Assembly: GCA_903837365.1 (NCBI GenBank)
Contig: CAILUF010000221.1
Coordinates: forward strand, 1-7,996
Source of the DNA: an uncultured Alphaproteobacteria bacterium
Lineage (GTDB): Bacteria; Pseudomonadota; Alphaproteobacteria; Rickettsiales; UBA1997
DNA length: 7,996 nucleotides
Direction: 5' to 3'
Part shown: positions 1-5,500 of the stretch, piece after piece
Position numbering within the stretch: the stretch's first letter is position 1
How the letters are laid out: every line of letters begins with the position of its first letter
Made by a program: the position numbers and the translations under genes
Notes under the pieces: model-generated
Told to the model about the DNA's origin: nothing
Seen by the model: only the letters and a program-made list of their open reading frames with translations
The model's database searches: none

Positions 1-25
1 GCAATTATCACAGTTAGGCTGTTAA
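1..25 (+). CDS. 3' end of an upstream gene, possibly nusG (partial)
   Basis: Reading from base 2, the first 24 bases give the tail QLSQLGC followed by a TAA stop at 23-25. In most Proteobacteria nusG lies directly upstream of rplK, and NusG proteins commonly end in a short tail containing SQ(V/L) after the KOW domain, so this tail is compatible with a NusG C-terminus. Seven residues cannot prove it. The other two forward frames also stop before base 40, so whatever lies to the left ends here. The call rests mainly on gene order. Confidence 0.3.
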
Positions 26-51
26 TTCGTGCCACTTGAATCAAATTATTT

Positions 52-492
52 ATGACAAAAAAACAAACAAAAGAGGTGCTTGGTTTAATTAAACTTCAAG
101 TGCCATCGGGCAAAGCTAATCCAGCTCCGCCAATTGGTCCAGCCTTGGGTCAAAAAGGTTTAAATATTATGGAATTTTGTAAGCAATTTAATGCTTTAAA
201 ATTTGAATATGATATTGGTACGCCGATTCCTGTTACAATTGTTGCTTTTAAAGATAAAAGTTTTACTTTTACAACCAAAAGTCCTCCAGTTTCTTATTTA
301 ATAAAAAAAGAAATTAAGCTTGCCAAAGGCTCATCGAATCCAGGTAAAGATAGCGCTGGAAAAATTACCAAAGCACAAATCGCAAATGTTGCTAAGAAAA
401 AAATGGTTGATATGAATGCGACTGATCTTGATGCCTGCATTAGCATGGTTTCCGGTTCGGCTACGTCAATGGGACTTGAAGTTGTAGATTAA
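52..492 (+). CDS. rplK: 50S ribosomal protein L11
   Basis: L11 binds the GTPase-associated centre of 23S rRNA at the base of the L7/L12 stalk, where it helps translation factors act and lets RelA sense uncharged tRNA. The protein is 146 aa, close to the usual 141-145. The N-terminal domain holds the hallmark [13 protein letters not shown] at residues 22-34, followed by [11 protein letters not shown] (38-48). This proline-rich face is where thiostrepton-type antibiotics act in other bacteria. The C-terminal rRNA-binding domain (about 80-146) has the [14 protein letters not shown] helix and ends SMGLEVVD, matching the family. The ATG at 52 is the first possible start, because an in-frame TGA lies at 37-39. 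No Shine-Dalgarno is visible in the A/T-rich leader. rplA follows after 11 nt, so the two are almost certainly co-transcribed. Confidence 0.98.
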   Translation: MTKKQTKEVLGLIKLQVPSGKANPAPPIGPALGQKGLNIMEFCKQFNALKFEYDIGTPIPVTIVAFKDKSFTFTTKSPPVSYLIKKEIKLAKGSSNPGKDSAGKITKAQIANVAKKKMVDMNATDLDACISMVSGSATSMGLEVVD

Positions 493-503
493 ATTTTTAA
501 AAA

Positions 504-1193
504 ATGAAAAAAGAAAAAAACAAAAAAAAGCAAATTATTGAGAAATTCTCAGTAGCTTCACTTGAGGAAGGAATTACAAAAGTAAAAGAACTTGCCAAAA
601 AAGATAGAAAATTTATAGAATCTATCGACATCGCAGTCAATCTCGGTGTTGATGTTAAGCAATCTGACCAAACTGTCAAAGGAACTGTTTTACTTCCACA
701 CGGTTCTGGTAAAAAAATAAGAGCTATAGTATTTACAAATAATGAAGAACTAGCAAAAATTGCCATCGAAGCTGGTGCGGTAATGGCTGGACTTGATGAT
801 TTAATCACTAAAATTGACGGTGGATTTTTTAATTTTGATTGCTGTATCGCAACTCCTGACGTAATGCAAAAAATTAGTAAAGTTGCTAAAAAGCTTGGGC
901 CACGTGGTTTAATGCCTAGTCCAAAAAATGGTACAGTTACTACTGACATTAAAAAAGCCGTAAGCGATGCTTTGAAAGGTAAAGTTGACTTTAAAAACGA
1001 CAAAGCTGGAACCGTTCATTGTTTAATTGGAAAAATTAATTTTGAAAATAATAACTTGATTGAAAATCTTAAGGTTGTAATCAAGGCTATTAAGGATGCA
1101 AAGCCTGAAAGTGCAAAAGGAAAATATATTAAAGAATTTTATTTAAATTCAACGATGGGGCCATCAGTTCAGGTCGCTGTTGAGTCGCTTTAA
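504..1193 (+). CDS. rplA: 50S ribosomal protein L1
   Basis: L1 forms the mobile L1 stalk of the 50S subunit, which guides deacylated tRNA out through the E site. In many bacteria L1 also represses its own mRNA by binding near the rplK start; that site would lie at or left of the window edge and is not visible. The 229-aa product matches L1 throughout: SIDIAVNLGVD and VLLPHGSGK in domain I, LGPRGLMPSPKNGTV at residues 131-145, and a C-terminal domain I return with KAKG-like and STMGPSVQV segments. Residue 139 is Ser where most L1 proteins have Asn (LMPNPK). The N-terminus is a very lysine-rich run encoded almost entirely by A (21 of 23 bases in 507-529). No Shine-Dalgarno is visible before the ATG. 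Confidence 0.98.
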   Translation: MKKEKNKKKQIIEKFSVASLEEGITKVKELAKKDRKFIESIDIAVNLGVDVKQSDQTVKGTVLLPHGSGKKIRAIVFTNNEELAKIAIEAGAVMAGLDDLITKIDGGFFNFDCCIATPDVMQKISKVAKKLGPRGLMPSPKNGTVTTDIKKAVSDALKGKVDFKNDKAGTVHCLIGKINFENNNLIENLKVVIKAIKDAKPESAKGKYIKEFYLNSTMGPSVQVAVESL

Positions 1194-1220
1194 TTTGGAA
1201 TCAATCGAATTTTAAAAAAA

Positions 1221-1715
1221 ATGAATAAAAACGAGAAAGCAAATTTAGTTGCAAGTGTTAAGGATAAGCTTATTAGCAATGCCTTTATTGCAATAATTCA
1301 TTACCGAGGAATGAATGATAAGCAACTTTATGATTTTAGGGTTGCTTTAAAAAGTAAAGGTTGTGGAATGAAAATAGTCAAAAATACCTTAGTAAAAGTA
1401 GCCATAGAAGGTACGGAACTTGAGGTGTTAAAATCTCATCTTACCGGTCCAACTGCTTTGCTATATTCTCAAGACCCGGTCGCGCTTGCCAAGGCAATTA
1501 CGGATTGTGGCAGAGATGTTGAATCGCTTAAAATAATAACCGGTTTTTTTAAGAAATCTTTATTGAACGAAACTGCCATAAAAGAAATGGCAAAACTTGG
1601 TTCTTTGGAAGAGGTGCGCGCATCTTTTGTTGGATTGCTCAAGGGCGCACAAACAAATTTTGTTCGAATTCTTTCTGCTCCGCAAAAAGGTTTGGCAACT
1701 TTGAAAACTCAGTAA
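1221..1715 (+). CDS. rplJ: 50S ribosomal protein L10
   Basis: L10 anchors L7/L12 dimers to the ribosome at the stalk base, next to L11. The 164-aa protein has the globular rRNA-binding domain with YRGMNDKQLYDFR (28-40), the MKIVKNTL segment (50-57) and LTGPTALL (74-81). The dimer-carrying C-terminal helix starts near SLEEVR (128). That helix is about 37 residues with a proline at 154 and ends ATLKTQ. From memory, many alphaproteobacterial L10 proteins run several residues further past the same AP motif, so L12 dimer capacity may differ here. The gene starts 27 nt after rplA, too close for the usual L10 autoregulatory leader. The start has an A-run leader without Shine-Dalgarno, and an in-frame stop (the rplA TAA) excludes upstream starts. 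Confidence 0.97.
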   Translation: MNKNEKANLVASVKDKLISNAFIAIIHYRGMNDKQLYDFRVALKSKGCGMKIVKNTLVKVAIEGTELEVLKSHLTGPTALLYSQDPVALAKAITDCGRDVESLKIITGFFKKSLLNETAIKEMAKLGSLEEVRASFVGLLKGAQTNFVRILSAPQKGLATLKTQ

Positions 1716-1741
1716 ATTATTAATCATTAACTTTAAACAAT

Positions 1742-1745
1742 AGGA
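1742..1745 (+). promoter_or_regulatory. Shine-Dalgarno sequence of rplL
   Basis: AGGA lies five bases before the rplL ATG at 1751. It is the only clear anti-16S-complementary motif ahead of any of the six starts in the window. L7/L12 is the one ribosomal protein present in multiple dimers per ribosome, so a stronger initiation site here fits its needed excess over L10. That functional reading is inference. Confidence 0.65.
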
Positions 1746-1750
1746 AAAAA

Positions 1751-2125
1751 ATGTCAGTAAATCTAGAACAATTATCAGAGTCTTTATCTTCACTTACAGT
1801 TCTCGAGCTTGCAGAGCTTAGTAAAAAATTAGAAGAAAAATGGGGTGTTTCAGCGGCATCTTTTGCAAGTGCTGCACCATCAGCCGGTGGATCAGCTGAA
1901 GTAGCAGAAGTCAAAGACAAATTCGAGGTGGTTTTAACAGTAGTTGGCGACAATAAAATCAATGTTATTAAAGAAGTAAGAGCTATTACTAATCTTGGCT
2001 TAAAAGAAGCGAAAGACTTAGTGGAATCTGCTCCAAAAACTTTAAAATCAGATGTTGCTACAGCTGAAGCTGAAGAAATTAAAAAGAAGCTTGAAGCCGT
2101 TGGTGCAAAAGTTGAATTAAAATAG
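1751..2125 (+). CDS. rplL: 50S ribosomal protein L7/L12
   Basis: L7/L12 dimers form the flexible stalk that recruits EF-Tu, EF-G, IF2 and release factors and stimulates their GTPase activity. The 124-aa product has the N-terminal dimerisation and L10-binding domain (about 1-34, with [22 protein letters not shown]). A short Ala/Ser/Gly-rich hinge follows (about 35-52). The C-terminal factor-binding domain (about 55-124) contains [20 protein letters not shown] at 69-88. The residues matching E. coli K65, I69, K70, R73, L80, K81, E82 and K84 are all kept. The ending GAKVELK is typical of Alphaproteobacteria. Spacing from rplJ is 35 nt, and an in-frame TAA at 1721-1723 fixes the start. It is the last gene of the tight ribosomal block; a long gene-free interval follows. 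Confidence 0.98.
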   Translation: MSVNLEQLSESLSSLTVLELAELSKKLEEKWGVSAASFASAAPSAGGSAEVAEVKDKFEVVLTVVGDNKINVIKEVRAITNLGLKEAKDLVESAPKTLKSDVATAEAEEIKKKLEAVGAKVELK

Positions 2126-2140
2126 TTTAATTTAGTTTTG

Positions 2141-2200
2141 GCGAATTGCTGTTAAATTTATTTATTTTATTTTTGGGATAAATAAATTTAAACAATAAGC
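2141..2200. repeat. Extended A/T-rich inverted repeat downstream of rplL
   Basis: The core arms 2153-2165 and 2178-2190 are perfect 13-nt reverse complements around a 12-nt loop, extended by one T-A pair at 2152/2191. After a small bulge the dyad continues with GCGAATTG (2141-2148) against CAATAAGC (2193-2200), with two mismatches. The core stem is A/T only and no T-run follows, so it is not a canonical terminator. It could be a 3'-end-stabilising or processing hairpin in the rplL-rpoB transcript. Confidence 0.6.
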
Positions 2201-2271
2201 TGAAACTACCTTTATTAAAACATAAACATTTTAATTTTATTAAAAAAATTAATTTAAAATTTATAACATGT

Positions 2272-2329
2272 TTAGAACTGGTTATAAATAGTTAAAATTA
2301 ATTTACCTTAAATTCATTATTAGTTCTAA
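2272..2329. repeat. Inverted repeat with 8-nt arms, mid-spacer
   Basis: TTAGAACT (2272-2279) and AGTTCTAA (2322-2329) are perfect reverse complements enclosing 42 nt. A weaker bulged pairing lies inside (from GG at 2280-2281 to CC at 2306-2307). At this base composition a few 8-nt dyads are expected by chance, so significance is uncertain. Confidence 0.35.
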
Positions 2330-2331
2330 CT

Positions 2332-2353
2332 TCTATAGCTAAATCGTTATAGA
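2332..2353. repeat. Short hairpin, mid-spacer
   Basis: TCTATAGC (2332-2339) can pair with GTTATAGA (2346-2353) using one G-U pair, leaving a six-base loop. It directly follows the preceding 8-nt dyad. No T-run follows. Confidence 0.35.
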
Positions 2354-2368
2354 TGCTTGGTTTATATC

Positions 2369-2389
2369 TAGTACTTAAAAAAAGTACTA
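2369..2389. repeat. Compact GTAC hairpin, mid-spacer
   Basis: TAGTACTT (2369-2376) and AAGTACTA (2382-2389) are perfect reverse complements separated by five A residues. This gives a tight eight-base-pair hairpin. The following bases (AATTATCG) are not a T-run, so it is unlikely to be a simple intrinsic terminator. Confidence 0.45.
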
Positions 2390-2415
2390 AATTATCGATT
2401 TGTTGAAATAATTAT

Positions 2416-2454
2416 TGATCTGATTTGTTAATAAAAAATTGGCAATTCAGATCA
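2416..2454. repeat. 12-nt inverted repeat overlapping the rpoB promoter -35 box
   Basis: TGATCTGATTTG (2416-2427) and CAATTCAGATCA (2443-2454) are reverse complements with one mismatch; the outer eight bases match perfectly. The 15-nt centre is A-rich. The right arm covers the last two bases of the -35 hexamer and the start of the spacer. This geometry suits an operator for a dimeric regulator, or a hairpin in RNA reading through from rplL. Which of these applies cannot be decided from sequence. Confidence 0.5.
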
Positions 2455-2467
2455 CGAAATTTATAAT
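2439..2467 (+). promoter_or_regulatory. Predicted sigma-70 promoter for rpoBC
   Basis: TTGGCA at 2439-2444 (five of six to TTGACA) is separated by exactly 17 nt from a perfect TATAAT at 2462-2467. The bases just upstream of the -35 are A-rich (2431-2438), like a proximal UP element. No TG extended -10 is present. Transcription would begin near 2474, giving an rpoB leader of roughly 98 nt. It is the best promoter-like sequence I found in the window and sits where rpoBC would need one for control independent of rplKAJL. Confidence 0.65.
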
Positions 2468-2496
2468 CGTATATTTTGTTCATTATTGAACTTGTA

Positions 2497-2551
2497 AATC
2501 AAATCAAAATCGCTACTCAATTTAGCGATGTTGAAATCTGTTAATTTGATT
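2497..2551 (+). promoter_or_regulatory. Hairpin in the predicted rpoB 5' leader
   Basis: The inner arms 2504-2515 and 2523-2534 are 12-nt reverse complements with one mismatch around a seven-base loop; ATCGCTA/TAGCGAT at the tip contains most of the G-C pairs. An outer stem, AATCAAAT (2497-2504) with ATTTGATT (2544-2551), can close it across a one-sided internal loop. The structure ends 20 nt before the rpoB ATG and would lie wholly within the leader of a transcript from the promoter at 2439-2467. A role in translation control, RNase processing or mRNA stability is inference. Confidence 0.5.
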
Positions 2552-2571
2552 AAATTAAAAAGCTAAATATT

Positions 2572-5500
2572 ATGGCGCAAATTCGAAATTTTGACAATTC
2601 TCTTTTTAGAAAAAGTTTCAGCAATAATGCTGATAAAGAAACAATTCCGCACTTAATCTGCGTACAAAAAGAGTCTTACGAAAAATTCTTGCAAATTGAT
2701 GTTGAAGCTACCTTGCGAGAAAATGTTGGAATTCAATCAGTTTTCAATAGTTTTTTCCCAGTATCAGATTCATCTAATCGACTTACTGTTGAATTTATAA
2801 GCTATGACCTCAAGCAACCTCGCTACGAATCTAGTGAATGCTTATCGGCTGGTCGAACATTTTCTTCATCATTAAGCGCTCAGTTACGCTTGATTCTATG
2901 GCATCAAGATGACGCCAATTCAATACGAGAAATAAAATCAATTAAAGAGCAAGAAGTTTATCTTTGCGAAATTCCGTTAATGACTGAAACGGGAAGCTTT
3001 ATTGTCAATGGCGCAGAACGCGTTATCGTTTCTCAAATGCGTCGTGCTCCCGGTGTGTTTTTTGATAGTGATAATTCAAAACTTTCTGGCTCAAAATCTT
3101 ATAGCGCTAAAATTATTCCTTACATCGGCTCGTGGATCGATTTTGAATTTGATAGTAAAGATATTTTACATTTTCGAGTTGATAAAAAAAGAAAAATTCC
3201 AGTTACAAGTTTGCTAAGAGCGATTGGTTTTACATCTGAATCAATAATCAATAACTTTTATGGAGCTGCTGATGCTGTAATAACCGATAATGGTTGGGCT
3301 CTCGAATTTGATGTTGAAAATTTTATGGGCAAAAAACTTGCTTATAATCTAATTTGTGCAAAGACTGGTGAAATTGTTATCAAAGAAGGAACGAAAATAA
3401 ATCGCAAAATTGCTGAAAAACTTGATCCTAACTTTAAGCATTATCTTTTAAGTGATGATGTTTTGTTAGGTTATGTTGTATCGAAAGATTTAATCGAATC
3501 TGAAACTGGCGAATTATTGCTCGAAGCTGGTTCAATCCTTACTCCTGAAAGCCTGGAGATTTTGAAAAAATTAAATTTCACTTCAATTCCAATTATTAAT
3601 CCAAGCAAATCAGATATAGGACCATACATCTATAGCACAATGTTGGTTGATAAAAATCTTACCCAAAAAGATGCGTTATTTGATATTTATAAAGCAATAA
3701 GACTTGGCGAAACTCCATCATCTTTAGAAATTGCTAAAAGTTATTTTGAAAATTTATTTTTTAATGATATTCGCTACAATTTATCCGATGTTGGAAGAAT
3801 GAAAATGAATCATCGTCTTGATATTAAAAATACTCATAATAATCACTTTTTAACCAACGAAGATATTGAAAAAACTATAAAAATTCTCAGCCTCATTAAG
3901 CATAATGATCTTAAGACTGATGATATTGACAACCTTGCAAACCGAAGAGTAAGGGCAGTTGGTGAATTAATCGAAAATCAATTGCGTATCGGTATGGCGC
4001 GTATTGAAAAATCGATTGTTGAAAAAATGAATTCTGTCGAAGTTGATACAATTATGCCTCAAAGCTTAATTAATTCTAAACCCTTGATCAGCGCTGTTAA
4101 AGACTTTTTTGCAACTTCGCAATTATCACAATTCATGGATCAAACCAATCCACTAGCAGAAATTACTCATAAACGCCGTTTGTCAGCACTTGGACCAGGT
4201 GGATTGACTCGCGAAAGAGCTACTTTTGAAGTTCGTGATGTTCACCATACCCATTATGGAAGAATTTGTCCAATTGAAACTCCAGAAGGTCCGAATATCG
4301 GTTTGATTAACAGCTTAGCAACCTTTGCACGCGTTAATAATTATGGCTTTATTGAAACGCCATATCGTAAAGTTGTTAATGGTAAAATTACTAATGAAGT
4401 AAAATATTTTTCAGCAATGGAAGAAATTGATTTTGCTATTGCCCCTTCGACTGTAATCGTTGATGATAATGGAATTATTAGATCTGATTTAGTTAGTTGC
4501 CGTAAAAATGGCGAATTTGTAATGTTGACTCCAGATAAAATAGATTTTATTGACGTTTCTACAAAACAAATAGTTTCTATTGCTACGACTCTAATTCCGT
4601 TCCTTGAAAATGATGATGCTAATCGTGCATTGATGGGTGCAAACATGCAAAGACAAGCGGTACCATTACTTCGTCCTGATGCGCCATTAGTTGGAACCGG
4701 AATGGAATCGGTAATTGCTACGGATTCCGGTGCGGTGGTTCGTGCTAAAAAAGATGGCGTTGTAAAATTTGTTGATGCCACAAAAATTATTATCGAATCA
4801 ATCGATAAGGATGGCATTCCATTTATCGACATTTGCAATTTAAACAAATATGTTCGTACCAACCAAGATACTTGTATTAACCAAAGGCCAGTGATTGAGT
4901 TAGGGCAAAAAGTGAAAGCAGGGCAAGTTATTTCTGATGGTCACAGTATTGCCAATGGTGAAATAGCTCTTGGTAAAAATGTTAGAGTAGCGTTTATGCC
5001 TTGGAATGGCTATAACTTTGAAGACTCGATTATTATTTCTGAAAAACTTCTAGCTAATGATACATTTACTTCTATTCACATTGAAGAGCTTGAAGTTGTT
5101 GCGCGTGACACGCGTCTTGGACCCGAAGAAATCACTCGCGACATTCCTAATGTTAGCGAAGAAGTTTTGACTAAACTTGACGAAGAAGGAATTATCCACA
5201 TCGGCGCTGAAGTTAAGGCGGGAGATATTCTCGTTGGAAAAACTACGCCTAAGAGTGAATCACCAATGACTCCAGAAGAAAAATTATTAAAAGTCATTTT
5301 TGGTGAAAAAGCTTCGGATGTAAAAGACTCTTCGCTTTATGCTCCAACTGGAATTTCAGGAACGGTTGTTGATGTAAAAGTTTTCTTGCGCAAAGGAATC
5401 GAAAAAGACGAAAGATCAATCTACATCGAAATGCAACAGATTGAAGAATTGGCAAAGAAAAAAACTATTCATGTGCAGTTTCTTGACAATTCACTAAAAG

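Larger units (their letters stand above)
2126..2571. other. Long structured intergenic region between rplL and rpoB
   Basis: This 446-nt interval has no convincing gene. It is about 20% G+C (88 G/C by hand count). The only forward reading frames from ATG that I noted are of 7, 17 and 12 codons, none with a Shine-Dalgarno. No tRNA-like arms or TTCGA-type loop are present. It holds a promoter (2439-2467) and a series of inverted repeats listed separately. The best are at 2153-2190, 2416-2454 and 2504-2534. Smaller ones include an A/T-only pair, 2231-2238 with 2245-2252. None is followed by a T-run, so no classical intrinsic terminator is seen. E. coli also has a long rplL-rpoB spacer with an attenuator and an RNase III site, so a regulatory role here is reasonable inference. 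Confidence 0.8.

Noticed and set aside
1..12. The first 12 bases match the rpoB rifampicin-region bases 4120-4131 (GCAATTATCACA)
   Set aside because: Both encode QLSQ in frame, but a single 12-base match in A/T-rich coding sequence is best taken as coincidence, not a repeat.
497..1003. A 168-codon open frame on the - strand opposite rplA
   Set aside because: It lies entirely antisense to a well-conserved L1 gene; its Ser/Phe-rich product is what complementing A/T-rich coding sequence yields.
1720..1962. Open frames on the - strand across the rplJ-rplL junction
   Set aside because: They overlap two certain genes on the other strand and have no family resemblance.
2240..2267. A possible second promoter (TTAAAA, 16 nt, TATAAC); its -10 region repeats 10 bases found at 2457-2466
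   Set aside because: The -35 matches only four of six and the sequence is almost pure A/T, where such matches arise by chance. The repeat, exactly 200 nt from its twin, is A/T only.
2268..2291. A 7-codon frame in the spacer
   Set aside because: It is too short and has no translation signal.
2353..2406. A 17-codon frame in the spacer, spanning the GTAC hairpin
   Set aside because: It has no Shine-Dalgarno and no run of regulatory codons typical of an attenuator leader peptide; frames this short are expected by chance.
2126..2571. A tRNA or a decayed protein gene in the long spacer
   Set aside because: No T-loop-like TTCGA motif or cloverleaf arms on either strand, and no frame resembling a known protein.
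4341..4862. A 173-codon open frame on the - strand inside rpoB
   Set aside because: It is antisense to the conserved beta-subunit core and shows no recognisable domain.
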